NCBI GenBank assembly: GCA_934090595.1
Contig: CAKOJO010000039.1
Span: 1 to 10,006 of the forward strand
Source of the DNA: an uncultured Bacilli bacterium
GTDB lineage: Bacteria > Bacillota_I > Bacilli_A > RF39 > UBA660
DNA: 10,006 bases
Reading direction: 5' to 3'
The position numbers and the translations under genes are program-made. Of this stretch, positions 1 through 7,723 are shown one piece after another. The notes below the pieces were generated by a model. It did no database searches. It saw only the letters and a list, made by a program, of their open reading frames with translations, and was not told where the DNA came from. Numbering within the stretch: the stretch's first letter is position 1; every line of letters starts with the position of its first letter.

Positions 1-1392
1 ACATGTGATACAGCATATTATAAACTAACTATAAAAGATCTAATAAACTCATCTATAAACAAAGATGTAATACAATACCATGTGGTAGACAAACAAAACA
101 CTATGACATATAAGCTTGGAGACGTTAATGATAATGGAAAAATGAATTCAGGAGATGCTTCTCAAATAATGAGATATCTTGAAAATAACAGTAGTAAATT
201 CGATACAATTGCTACGGCAAGATATGCTGCAGATGTAGATGGAAATGAAAAAATAACAGAGGAAGATATAAACTTGATATTACAATCTGCTACTAGTAGT
301 ACTTTCCCAGCAGGAACTCCACTTGAAGAAAAAACAACAACTAAAGAAATAATAAATGTAAACCCAGATACATTCTTAATAGAAAACTCAATTGAAAAAG
401 GACAAACTCATGAATATGAAATAATAATGTGGATAAGTAATACTGCAACAAATACAGATTTATATGAAAACGGAGATACAACAAAACCAATAGAATATAA
501 ATATGCGCTTAATATTGAAGCTTATGATGAAAAGCCAAAAGAAGATTATGCACTAGAGTTTGCTCAAGCAAATGTAGGACAAAACGGTCTTGAACAAATA
601 ACACATGAAATAGATGATACATTACAAGTAGATAGTAAGTTTGCAACAGAATACAGATATCGTGGAGGAAGTGTAAAAAACTATGTTACATTTAATAATG
701 AGGTATGGAGAATAATCGGAGTAATACCTACTGAAGATACAGATGGTAATATAGAAAATAGAATTAAAATAATAAGAAATGAATCTATTGGAGAGTTTCA
801 ATGGGATGACGGAACTAATAGTGAACGTACATCTTATTTTCCAAACGATTGGTCCTTTGCTTCTTTAAACACATACTTAAATAATGATTATTATAATACA
901 TTGACTACTGACGCAAAAAACATGATAGGAACAACAAAATATTATCTTGGTGGGTACGGTCGGACTGATGATATAACAAGTGATGCAATGTGGCAGTATG
1001 AAAGAAAAAAAGGAAATGGAAAAGATTGCACAACTGATAATAATTTTCAAAGTGGTACAGAATGCTATTTTAATGAAAATGATACTATAGTACAAAATGC
1101 TGCAGATAAGAAAATAGCTTTATTGTACGCAAGTGATTTTCTTTATGCACAATCTGGTTGGTTAGAAGAATACAAATCAGATGAATGGCTACTTACTCAA
1201 GTTACTGCAATTAATAATATTATGGGATATGTGTATGTTCATACACAAGAGCTTGGTCTTTGGGCATCAGGTTTTGCAGATATTTTTGGTGTGCAGATCA
1301 ATACTCGACCAGTTTTAACTTTATCATCAAATGTCAAAATAACATCAGGATCTGGAACAAGTTCTGAACCGTATCAATTATCAATTGATTAA
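1..1392 (+). CDS. Large surface/secreted protein with dockerin-like repeat and Trp/Tyr-rich C-terminal domain (5' partial)
   Basis: The frame is open from base 1, so the true start lies upstream; the GTG at 82 and ATG at 103 are in frame but have no ribosome binding site. Visible: (1) bases about 118-288 encode two EF-hand-like calcium loops, DVNDNGKMNSGD and DVDGNEKITEED, each followed by a helix, the pattern of a type I dockerin pair; (2) bases about 400-530 encode a THEYEIIMWIS strand segment resembling the end of TasA/camelysin-like proteins, including the gene just downstream; (3) bases 682-1389 encode a domain starting YVTFNNEVWRIIG, rich in Trp, Tyr and Asn, ending near RPVLTLSSNVKI (from 1306). 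The last part looks like a DUF6273-type extracellular domain frequent in gut Mollicutes-like bacteria (recalled, not searched). No LPXTG motif or C-terminal membrane segment is present, so it is secreted or anchored by its unseen N-terminus. Function unknown; an adhesin or fibre component is a guess. Confidence 0.8.
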   Translation, partial: TCDTAYYKLTIKDLINSSINKDVIQYHVVDKQNTMTYKLGDVNDNGKMNSGDASQIMRYLENNSSKFDTIATARYAADVDGNEKITEEDINLILQSATSSTFPAGTPLEEKTTTKEIINVNPDTFLIENSIEKGQTHEYEIIMWISNTATNTDLYENGDTTKPIEYKYALNIEAYDEKPKEDYALEFAQANVGQNGLEQITHEIDDTLQVDSKFATEYRYRGGSVKNYVTFNNEVWRIIGVIPTEDTDGNIENRIKIIRNESIGEFQWDDGTNSERTSYFPNDWSFASLNTYLNNDYYNTLTTDAKNMIGTTKYYLGGYGRTDDITSDAMWQYERKKGNGKDCTTDNNFQSGTECYFNENDTIVQNAADKKIALLYASDFLYAQSGWLEEYKSDEWLLTQVTAINNIMGYVYVHTQELGLWASGFADIFGVQINTRPVLTLSSNVKITSGSGTSSEPYQLSID

Positions 1393-1400
1393 ATAGAAAT

Positions 1401-1424
1401 AGTACTTGAAAAAGTACTTTTTTT
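1401..1424 (+). terminator. Intrinsic terminator after the surface-protein gene
   Basis: A perfect 7-bp stem AGTACTT / AAGTACT (1401-1407 and 1412-1418) with a GAAA loop is followed directly by six T residues (1419-1424). It begins 9 bases after the stop codon. The stem has only two G-C pairs but the GNRA loop and T-run fit a Rho-independent terminator. Confidence 0.8.
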
Positions 1425-1458
1425 GTTGTACTATTATTATAGTAGGGAGTGAATAGAT

Positions 1459-2067
1459 ATGGAAAATAAAAATGATGATAATAAAAAGAAAAGAATATTT
1501 ATATTACTTGCATTAATGTTATTCAACTTAGCTTTAGTATCTTTTGGTACATATGCTTTCTGGGATATTGCTGGGGATTCAATTACTGGTAATAATAGTA
1601 TATCTACTGGACAAATAAAGATGAGTTATACTGAATCTAATGAAATCAAAATGGAAAATGCTATTCCTTTACCTGATGAAGCTGGTAAGAGTTTAAATGA
1701 TTATTTTGATTTTCAAGTATTGTCTTATATCAAAACTAAGGAAAGTGATAATAAGAAAAGAATGCTTAATTATAATATTATTCTTGAACCAATAAATGTA
1801 AATAATCCTTTACATGATAATGAAATAAAAGTATATTTAACTAAAGTAGAAAATGGTGTTGAAAAAGTTGTGGTTGAACCTATTACTATTGATAAATTAA
1901 ATAATTATATACTTAAATCAGAAGAAGAAGCATTTTCAAACAATAAAGATAGAGTTTTAACAAGTTATAGACTAAGAGCATGGATTGATGAAGACGTTGA
2001 TACTGATAAAGTTACTGGTAAATCTTATAGTTATAAGTTTAGAGTAAATATAGATGGAAAAGCTTAA
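1459..2067 (+). CDS. Exported TasA/camelysin-like protein with SipW-type signal peptide
   Basis: A 202-residue protein with a Lys-rich N-terminus (KKKR, residues 9-12), a hydrophobic segment at about 13-35, then GTYAFWDIAGDSITGNN and STGQIKMSYTES. This layout, with an aromatic-containing signal segment followed by a small Thr/Ser/Asn-rich beta domain starting with an STGQI-like strand, is that of SipW-dependent secreted proteins (TasA biofilm fibre protein, camelysin/CotN). There is no lipobox Cys. The C-terminal strands RLRAWIDED and YSYKFRVNIDG resemble a segment of the preceding protein (bases 400-530), suggesting both belong to one surface apparatus. The start is set by AGGGAGTGA at 1444-1452, 6 bases before ATG. 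It is flanked by terminators on both sides, so it is probably transcribed alone; a TATTAT at 1432-1437 may be its -10 box but no good -35 is seen. No sipW gene lies in the window, and none of the HExxH-type protease motifs occurs. Confidence 0.72.
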   Translation: MENKNDDNKKKRIFILLALMLFNLALVSFGTYAFWDIAGDSITGNNSISTGQIKMSYTESNEIKMENAIPLPDEAGKSLNDYFDFQVLSYIKTKESDNKKRMLNYNIILEPINVNNPLHDNEIKVYLTKVENGVEKVVVEPITIDKLNNYILKSEEEAFSNNKDRVLTSYRLRAWIDEDVDTDKVTGKSYSYKFRVNIDGKA

Positions 2068-2080
2068 TCGGTTTTATGAG

Positions 2081-2108
2081 TGGTATGTTTTTATACATAT
2101 CATTTTTT
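2081..2108 (+). terminator. Intrinsic terminator after the TasA-like gene
   Basis: The 8-bp stem TGGTATGT / ACATATCA (2081-2088 and 2095-2102, one G-T pair) encloses a six-base loop TTTTAT and is followed by six T residues (2103-2108). It starts 14 bases after the stop codon and separates the surface genes from the ftsK operon. Confidence 0.75.
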
Positions 2109-2117
2109 AATTTCTTC

Positions 2118-2146
2118 TTTTTATTTTTTATATTTTGTATTATAAT
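2118..2146 (+). promoter_or_regulatory. Putative sigma-A promoter of the ftsK-deoD-ymfF-ymfH operon
   Basis: A perfect -10 box TATAAT lies at 2141-2146. Seventeen bases upstream, 2118-2123 reads TTTTTA, a poor -35 box. Transcription would begin near 2153, giving a leader of only about 14 bases before the ATG at 2167. It lies just after a terminator and before a closely packed operon, where a promoter is needed. Confidence 0.55.
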
Positions 2147-2155
2147 GTTAATAGT

Positions 2156-2162
2156 AGGTGAT
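2156..2162 (+). promoter_or_regulatory. Ribosome binding site that sets the ftsK start
   Basis: AGGTGAT at 2156-2162 matches part of the canonical AGGAGGTGAT and lies 4 bases before ATG 2167. A possible GTG start at 2158 lies inside this site and is therefore rejected. Confidence 0.7.
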
Positions 2163-2166
2163 AACA

Positions 2167-4440
2167 ATGGCAAAGAAAAAAACTCGTAAAAACTCTAAGA
2201 AAAAAGAAAGTTATTTTATGGATTTATATGGAATACTTCTTATGCTTATTGCAATAATAGGTATTGGTAAGTATGGTCCAGTAGGAAGATTTATTGCTTC
2301 TTTTGCAGTCTTTCTAGTAGGTAACCTATATTTCTTTTTACTTTTATTTATTTTAGTAATGGGTGGATACTTAATTATATATAGAAAAAATATTAATTTC
2401 TTTTCCTCTAAGATGTTAGGATTTTATTTATTTTTAATAGGAATATTAGTATTCTTACATCAAAATTATGTTTTAGAATCTGTTCAAGTATCAAAGATTT
2501 TTAGTGCTACAGTAGATAATATAATGAGTGCAGTCACAAGAATAATGGAAAGTAAAATTAGTGTTGGAGTATTTGATGCTAGTCTTTCTAACACTGGTGG
2601 TGGTATTCTTGGTGCCATATTTTCTACTTTATTTTACAAATTATTTGAAAAAGATGGAACAGATATAGTAGTATGGGTACTTCTTATTTCTGGATTTATG
2701 ATTTTTACTGGTATGTCTATATTTAATATTGTAAGAAACATTGCAGAAAAGACTAAGGATATGATCCCTGAAAAAGAAGAAAAACCTAAGAAAGAAAAGG
2801 TTAAAGATAAGTCTAAGATTGAACCAGTTTCAATTAATGATTTAGATAGTAAGCTTAAGATTGTTGATCATAATGATGTAGATAAAGATAAATTAGTAGT
2901 TCATGATATTAGTCAAATTACTAAGGTTACTCCTGAAGTTATTAATGAAGAGGCTCCTAAAGTAGAAAAAGTTGAAACTAATAAACAATATAAATTGCCT
3001 CCGATAGAATTACTTGATGCACCAAAGAATAAGAAGAATAATACTGATCATCAAGTTATAGAAAAAAATATTGAAATATTAGAGAAAGTATTAAAAGACT
3101 TTGGAATTATTGGTAGAGTAGTTGAGGTTAATATTGGACCTACTGTTACACAATATGAAATGGAACTTAATTCTGGTACTAAGGTTAGTAAACTACTTAG
3201 TATAAACAAAGAAATTAGTCTTGCCCTTGCTAAGAAAGATGTTCGTATTCAAGCACCAATACCTGGTAAATCTACTGTTGGTATTGAAATGCCTAATGAT
3301 CATGCCCAAAGTGTTTCATTAAGAGAAACTATCGAAGGTATGCCAAAAAATACTAATACTTCACTTCTTGCAGTAGCTCTTGGTAAAGATATTATGGGTA
3401 AAGTAAAATATTGTGAAATAGATAAAACACCACATCTTTTAGTCGCTGGGGCAACTGGATCTGGTAAATCAGTATGTATTAATGGTATTATTATATCAAT
3501 ACTTATGAAAGCTCGTCCTGATGAAGTAAAATTAGTAATGGTTGATCCTAAGAAAGTAGAACTTGGTATTTATAATGGTATTCCACATCTTTTAACTCCA
3601 GTAGTAACTGATCCCCGTAAAGCATCTATTGCCCTTAAAAGAGCAGTTAGTGAAATGGAAAGAAGATATGACTTATTTGAAGAACTTGGTACTAAAAATA
3701 TTACTAGTTATAATAAATTAATTGAAGAAAAAAATAAGAAATTACCTGAAGATGAAAAATATAATAAAATGCCATATATCGTTGTTATAGTAGATGAATT
3801 AGCAGATCTAATGCTTGTTGCGGGTAAAGAAGTAGAAGATTCTATAATGAGAATTACACAAATGGCTCGTGCTGCTGGTATTCATTTGATTATTGCAACA
3901 CAAAGACCATCTACAGATGTAATTACAGGTCTAATTAAAGCAAATATTCCATCACGTATTTCATTCGCAGTATCATCAAGTATTGACTCTAGAACTATTC
4001 TTGATATGACCGGAGCAGAAAAACTACTTGGTAAAGGTGATATGTTATTCTTACCAATGGGTGAGAGTGCTCCGGATAGAATACAAGGTTCATTTGTATC
4101 TGAAGAAGAAATTAAAAAAGTAGTAGACTATACAATATCACAACAAAAAGCACAATTTGATAGTAACTTTATGGATTTAGATAGTGTTGATCATGAAAAG
4201 AAAAATAATCCAATATCTGATGATAAGGAAGAGTATGATGATCCACTATATAATGAAATAGTAGAATTTGTAGTGACAACTGGTAAAGCAAGTGCATCCT
4301 TGTTGCAAAGAAAGTTTAAACTTGGATACAATCGTGCTGCCAGAATAATAGACCTACTTGAAGAACGAGGCATAATTGGACCACAAAATGGTTCAAAACC
4401 ACGTGAAGTATTAATAAAATTAGAAAAGGATGATGAATAA
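2167..4440 (+). CDS. ftsK: FtsK/SpoIIIE DNA translocase
   Basis: A 757-residue hexameric ATP-driven DNA pump that clears chromosome ends from the division septum. Domains in order: a Lys-rich N-terminus; four or five membrane segments within residues about 20-195; a charged Lys/Glu linker (about 200-290); the alpha/beta motor domain with Walker A GATGSGKS (428-435), Walker B VVIVDE with D543/E544, and the conserved run around FAVSSSIDSRTILDMTG; then the DNA-sequence-reading gamma winged helix (about 692-757, with the conserved FKLGYNRAARIID-type segment). Length fits SpoIIIE-type proteins (about 790 residues in B. subtilis). ATG 2167 is chosen over GTG 2158 because the latter lies in the ribosome binding site. 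Its stop codon shares one base with deoD. Sequence alone does not say whether it acts in vegetative division (FtsK/SftA role) or in sporulation (SpoIIIE role). Confidence 0.96.
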   Translation: MAKKKTRKNSKKKESYFMDLYGILLMLIAIIGIGKYGPVGRFIASFAVFLVGNLYFFLLLFILVMGGYLIIYRKNINFFSSKMLGFYLFLIGILVFLHQNYVLESVQVSKIFSATVDNIMSAVTRIMESKISVGVFDASLSNTGGGILGAIFSTLFYKLFEKDGTDIVVWVLLISGFMIFTGMSIFNIVRNIAEKTKDMIPEKEEKPKKEKVKDKSKIEPVSINDLDSKLKIVDHNDVDKDKLVVHDISQITKVTPEVINEEAPKVEKVETNKQYKLPPIELLDAPKNKKNNTDHQVIEKNIEILEKVLKDFGIIGRVVEVNIGPTVTQYEMELNSGTKVSKLLSINKEISLALAKKDVRIQAPIPGKSTVGIEMPNDHAQSVSLRETIEGMPKNTNTSLLAVALGKDIMGKVKYCEIDKTPHLLVAGATGSGKSVCINGIIISILMKARPDEVKLVMVDPKKVELGIYNGIPHLLTPVVTDPRKASIALKRAVSEMERRYDLFEELGTKNITSYNKLIEEKNKKLPEDEKYNKMPYIVVIVDELADLMLVAGKEVEDSIMRITQMARAAGIHLIIATQRPSTDVITGLIKANIPSRISFAVSSSIDSRTILDMTGAEKLLGKGDMLFLPMGESAPDRIQGSFVSEEEIKKVVDYTISQQKAQFDSNFMDLDSVDHEKKNNPISDDKEEYDDPLYNEIVEFVVTTGKASASLLQRKFKLGYNRAARIIDLLEERGIIGPQNGSKPREVLIKLEKDDE

Positions 4441-5126
4441 TGACACCACATATTGAAGCAAAAAAAGAAGAAATTGCAAAAATTGTAATAATGCCTGGTG
4501 ATCCTAATAGAGCAAAATATATTGCAGAAAATTATCTTGATGACTATAAACTAGTTAATAGTGTTCGTTCTAATTATGCATATACTGGTTATTATAAGGG
4601 TAAACTAGTAACAATAGCAACATCTGGAATGGGTATGCCTAGTATGGGAATATATTCTTATGAATTGTTTAATTTCTATGATGTTAGTGAAATCATTAGA
4701 ATTGGATCATGTGGAGCAGTAGATGAAAATATAAAACTAGGTAGTGTTATACTACCTACCGGAGCTTATACTAATTCAAACTTTTCGTGTCAATTTGACA
4801 GTGAAAATGTTAATTATTGTTTGAGTTCTATTGAAATTAATGATAAAATAAAAAAGTGCTCTTTAGACCGTAGTATTAATTTGATAGAAAGTGATGTTAA
4901 GACTAGTGATTTGTTTTATCACTTAAAACCTGAAGATGATAAGTTTTCCTATAAGGCAGTAGAAATGGAATGCTTTGCACTATTTTATATTGCTAAAAGA
5001 TTAAATAAAAAAGCATCAGCAGTCTTAACAGTTTCAGATAATATTAAAACCTTAGAAGAAATGTCTAGCAAAGAAAGAGAAACAACATTTAATGATGCAA
5101 TTACTTTAGTACTTGAATCATTATAA
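4440..5126 (+). CDS. deoD: Purine nucleoside phosphorylase, DeoD type
   Basis: A 228-residue protein of the hexameric PNP/UDP family that splits purine (deoxy)nucleosides with phosphate into free base and (deoxy)ribose 1-phosphate, serving purine salvage in the cytoplasm. Key residues of the E. coli enzyme are present at the same or near-same positions: TPH with H4, PGDP with G20, R24, R43, and R87 in IRIGSCGA (phosphate and sugar sites); VEMEC with M176 and E177 (ribose binding); TVSD with D200 (purine N7 protonation) and R213 in ERETTFND. Length is close to the usual 233-239. The ATG overlaps the ftsK stop as TAATG, with AAAGGATG upstream inside ftsK, so translation is probably coupled. The presence of a salvage enzyme between a DNA translocase and the M16 pair is a genomic placement without an obvious functional link. 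Confidence 0.97.
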   Translation: MTPHIEAKKEEIAKIVIMPGDPNRAKYIAENYLDDYKLVNSVRSNYAYTGYYKGKLVTIATSGMGMPSMGIYSYELFNFYDVSEIIRIGSCGAVDENIKLGSVILPTGAYTNSNFSCQFDSENVNYCLSSIEINDKIKKCSLDRSINLIESDVKTSDLFYHLKPEDDKFSYKAVEMECFALFYIAKRLNKKASAVLTVSDNIKTLEEMSSKERETTFNDAITLVLESL

Positions 5127-5143
5127 ACTTGCAGTACATGAAA

Positions 5144-5150
5144 GAGGTGG
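5144..5150 (+). promoter_or_regulatory. Ribosome binding site that sets the ymfF start
   Basis: GAGGTGG at 5144-5150 lies just before ATG 5155, with about 7 bases between the AGAGG part and the start. This supports ATG 5155 over the in-frame TTG at 5113, which would lie inside deoD with no binding site of its own. Confidence 0.75.
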
Positions 5151-5154
5151 GAAT

Positions 5155-6411
5155 ATGGAATATAAAAGAATAGAAGAAGTATCTTATAATTTACATTTAA
5201 TAAAAACAAATAAATTTAAGACACTTCTTTTTAAGGTTGTTTTATCTGAAAAACAAAAGAAAGAAGATATTACAATACGTAATATACTATTAGATAATTT
5301 AATGTCTTCTTCTAAAGATTATCCTACTATGAGAGATGTTAGCATTAAAAAACAAGATTTATATGGTGCATCAATTACTATGGTTAATCGTAGAATAGGA
5401 GATCATACTTTTATTGAGTATACCATGTCTATACTTAATCCTAGATTTACTGAAGAATCCATGCTTAAAGATTCAGTTGAGTTTTATAGCAATTTACTTT
5501 ACAAACCCAATGTTAAAGATAATTCCTTTGATGAGGAGTTATTTGAAATGTCTAAAGAGAACCTAAGAAAAGAAATATTAATGAACAATGAAAGATCTAG
5601 TATATATGGTTTTACAAGATTTAAAGAAAATATTGATATTAATGCACCATTTTCATATCATCAAAGTGGTTATCTTGAGGACCTAGACTCTATTACTGCA
5701 TCTTCTTTATATGAATACTACAATCATGTTTTAGAAAATGATGCTTGTGATATATGTGTAATCGGAGACTTTGATTTTGACGAAATGAGAAATCTTATAA
5801 AAGATAATTTTAAATTTAAGAATACTAAAAGAGCAGATTCTTATGAAATAATTTTATCCAGTGATAGAAATAATAAAGAAGTAATCGAAGATAGTTCCTT
5901 TAATCAAAGTAAGTTATTTATTGGATTTAAATTAACAGAATTTAGTCCTGATGATAAGAAATATGCTTTAATATTATTTAATATAATATTTGGTAATTCA
6001 CCAGAATCAAGATTATTTAAGGAAGTACGTGAAGAAAAATCTCTTGCTTATTCTATATCTTCAGCTTATAGAAGACTAGATAATTTCTATTATGTAAGCG
6101 CAGGTATATCATATGAAAATTATGAAGAAGCATTAAATACAATTAAAAAGTGCTTATCCGATATTCAAAATAATGGAATTACTGATGAAGAATTAGAAAG
6201 AGCAAAAGCTTTATACGTATCAATTTTAAATGATGTAATGGAATCTCCTTCATCAATTATAGAGATATACTTTACAGAGTTATATTTTGGTAATGATAGT
6301 TATGAAAAACAACTAGAAATGTCTCAAAATATCACTAAAGAAGATATAGTAAGAGTAGCTAATTTATTAAAAATAGATACAATATATTTACTAAAAGAAG
6401 GTGCAAAATGA
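5155..6411 (+). CDS. ymfF: M16-family peptidase-like protein YmfF (non-catalytic subunit)
   Basis: A 418-residue protein of the M16 (pitrilysin/processing peptidase) fold, close to the about 430 residues of B. subtilis YmfF. The place where active members have HxxEH reads ILLDNLM, so it cannot bind the catalytic zinc. The second half retains a typical M16 segment, SRLFKEVREEKSLAYS (residues 285-300), with the R292/Y299 pair that holds substrate in M16B enzymes. No signal peptide or membrane segment is seen, so it is cytoplasmic. It overlaps ymfH by four bases (ATGA), as expected for subunits of one heterodimer. In B. subtilis the YmfF/YmfH pair has been linked to EF-P 5-aminopentanol modification, and public annotation names the family accordingly; whether that applies here is not shown, since the reductase gene ymfI does not follow. 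The start is fixed by GAGGTGG at 5144-5150. Confidence 0.92.
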   Translation: MEYKRIEEVSYNLHLIKTNKFKTLLFKVVLSEKQKKEDITIRNILLDNLMSSSKDYPTMRDVSIKKQDLYGASITMVNRRIGDHTFIEYTMSILNPRFTEESMLKDSVEFYSNLLYKPNVKDNSFDEELFEMSKENLRKEILMNNERSSIYGFTRFKENIDINAPFSYHQSGYLEDLDSITASSLYEYYNHVLENDACDICVIGDFDFDEMRNLIKDNFKFKNTKRADSYEIILSSDRNNKEVIEDSSFNQSKLFIGFKLTEFSPDDKKYALILFNIIFGNSPESRLFKEVREEKSLAYSISSAYRRLDNFYYVSAGISYENYEEALNTIKKCLSDIQNNGITDEELERAKALYVSILNDVMESPSSIIEIYFTELYFGNDSYEKQLEMSQNITKEDIVRVANLLKIDTIYLLKEGAK

Positions 6412-7691
6412 AAGAAATAAATATTAATAATTTTGATGAAAAACTATATTATGAAAAACTAGATAATGGTTTAGAAGTATTTGTTGTACCTCTTAATAAT
6501 ACAAAAAGTTTCTATGTTAGTACATCAGTAAAATTTGGTGGAATGAATCGATCATTTAAAGTAAATGGTAAAGAATATACAGTTCCTACTGGAATAGCTC
6601 ATTTCTTAGAACATAAATTATTTGAAAGAGAAGATAATCCATTCAATTTCTATATGAAAAGTGGTACTGATGTGAATGCCTCAACTAATAATGATAATAC
6701 TACTTATTTCTTTTATGGAAATAGTAACTTCGACGAAAATCTTAAATATTTACTTAACTGGGTAACTAGTTTTTCTATAACAGAAGAACAAGTTGAAAAG
6801 GAAAAGGGAATCATTTTGGAAGAAGCATCTATGTATAAAGATGTTCCTGATAGGATTTTATATGAGGCATTATCAAGTAATTTATATATAAATCATCCAT
6901 ATAAAGATAAGGTAATTGGTACTGATTCTGATATTAATAGTATTACTAAAGAAGAACTAGAACTATGTTATAGAAGTTTTTATAGACCAGATAATATGTA
7001 TTTAGTTGCAGTAGGAAATATCGATCAAGATAGTTTTATTAAAATAGTAAAAGAAGAACTAAAAGATTATAAAAAACCTACCGATGTAGTAGAAACAGTA
7101 GAAATACATGAACCAGATATGGTGAAACAAGAGTATGAGGAAATAGAGTTTCCTGTTGAAGTAAATAAACTTGCTATTGGTTATAAAATGAATAGAAATC
7201 TATTTAAAGATTTGAACATTGATAGATATATGTTAGATTATTATATGCAAATGATTTTGAGTATGGCATTTGGAAGTTCATCTTCATTTATTGAAAAACT
7301 ATATTTAAAAAACATTGTTTACTCTGTCACTTATGAACTTGTTGATACAAATGAACATTATATGTTTAATTTCTATGTTAATACAGATAAAACAGATGAA
7401 TTCTTAGATGAATTTTATAAATATATTAAGAATTTAGATCTTAATTTAGATGCTTTTAACAGAATTATTAAGCTTTGGGTAGCAAGTGAAGTAAGAATGA
7501 TTGATCAAGTGATAGCGACAGCTAAAAATATTGTGTATGATTTGATTGACTATGGGGAATTTAAAAATGATAAGATAAAAGATATTAGAAGTTTAGACTA
7601 TAATACATTGCTTGAAGTTTGTAAAAAATTAGACTTCAATAGTAAATGTATTGTAAACTTAAAAAGTAATAAAGAAAAAACAGTTGCATAA
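6408..7691 (+). CDS. ymfH: M16-family zinc peptidase YmfH (catalytic subunit)
   Basis: A 427-residue M16 peptidase with the inverted zinc motif HFLEH (H65, E68, H69; H65 and H69 bind zinc, E68 activates water) in the usual GIAHFLEHKLFE setting, and the third ligand in the KGIILEEASMYKD stretch (E138/E139, E139 by alignment with mitochondrial processing peptidase). The second half, around FIEKLYLKNIVYS, lacks the Arg of the R/Y pair found in YmfF, so the two proteins appear to complement each other. Length matches B. subtilis YmfH (about 428). The start ATG overlaps the ymfF stop (ATGA) and AAGGTG lies at 6398-6403. There is no signal peptide, so it should act in the cytoplasm. The end of the gene is part of the terminator at 7675-7704, so it is the last gene of the operon. 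The natural substrate is unknown; a role with EF-P modification is the family-based suggestion. Confidence 0.94.
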   Translation: MKEININNFDEKLYYEKLDNGLEVFVVPLNNTKSFYVSTSVKFGGMNRSFKVNGKEYTVPTGIAHFLEHKLFEREDNPFNFYMKSGTDVNASTNNDNTTYFFYGNSNFDENLKYLLNWVTSFSITEEQVEKEKGIILEEASMYKDVPDRILYEALSSNLYINHPYKDKVIGTDSDINSITKEELELCYRSFYRPDNMYLVAVGNIDQDSFIKIVKEELKDYKKPTDVVETVEIHEPDMVKQEYEEIEFPVEVNKLAIGYKMNRNLFKDLNIDRYMLDYYMQMILSMAFGSSSSFIEKLYLKNIVYSVTYELVDTNEHYMFNFYVNTDKTDEFLDEFYKYIKNLDLNLDAFNRIIKLWVASEVRMIDQVIATAKNIVYDLIDYGEFKNDKIKDIRSLDYNTLLEVCKKLDFNSKCIVNLKSNKEKTVA

Positions 7692-7704
7692 CTTGTTTTT
7701 TTTT
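7675..7704 (+). terminator. Intrinsic terminator ending the ftsK operon, overlapping the ymfH stop
   Basis: AAAAAACA-GTT (7675-7685) pairs with AAC-T-TGTTTTTT (7690-7701), with one bulged T at 7693 and the loop GCAT (7686-7689). The T-run continues to 7704, nine T in all. The ymfH stop codon TAA (7689-7691) lies at the loop/stem junction. The A-run and T-run could also serve as a weak terminator in the reverse direction. Confidence 0.75.
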
Positions 7705-7712
7705 GATATTAT
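7684..7712 (+). promoter_or_regulatory. Putative promoter of the membrane-protein gene
   Basis: TTGCAT (7684-7689) and TATTAT (7707-7712) are separated by exactly 17 bases. The -35 half lies inside the loop and stem of the preceding terminator. Predicted transcription start is near 7719, about 19 bases before the ATG. Only three of six -35 positions match the consensus, so this is moderate evidence. Confidence 0.45.
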
Positions 7713-7723
7713 ATATTTAAGAT

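Noticed and set aside
981..988. Extra copies of the TGATGCAA core outside the fic promoter (981-988, 5093-5102 and 9990-9999)
   Set aside because: They are single copies inside coding or probable coding sequence, where they encode Asp-Ala, and have no symmetric partner. They show that the 8-mer itself is not rare; only the four-copy symmetric arrangement is notable.
877..1095. Open frame on the minus strand, 72 codons, inside the surface-protein gene
   Set aside because: Its product is a run of Ile, Phe and Cys typical of the complement of AT-rich coding sequence, with no ribosome binding site. The same applies to the minus-strand frames at 4191-4451, 4985-5209, 7972-8187, 9356-9577 and 9786-9971.
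82..1392. GTG at 82 as the true start of the first gene
   Set aside because: The frame is open to base 1 without a stop, there is no ribosome binding site before 82, and the protein would have no export signal. The gene is taken as cut by the window edge.
2068..2157. Riboswitch or leader RNA upstream of ftsK
   Set aside because: The interval is only 90 bases and is explained by a terminator hairpin and a promoter, with a leader of about 14 bases, too short for a riboswitch.
6409..6411. Possible use of TGA as tryptophan (code 4)
   Set aside because: If TGA at the end of ymfF were read through, only three codons would be added before TAA, so this site alone is not decisive. But all conserved Trp codons are TGG and no gene contains an in-frame TGA, which argues for the standard bacterial code.
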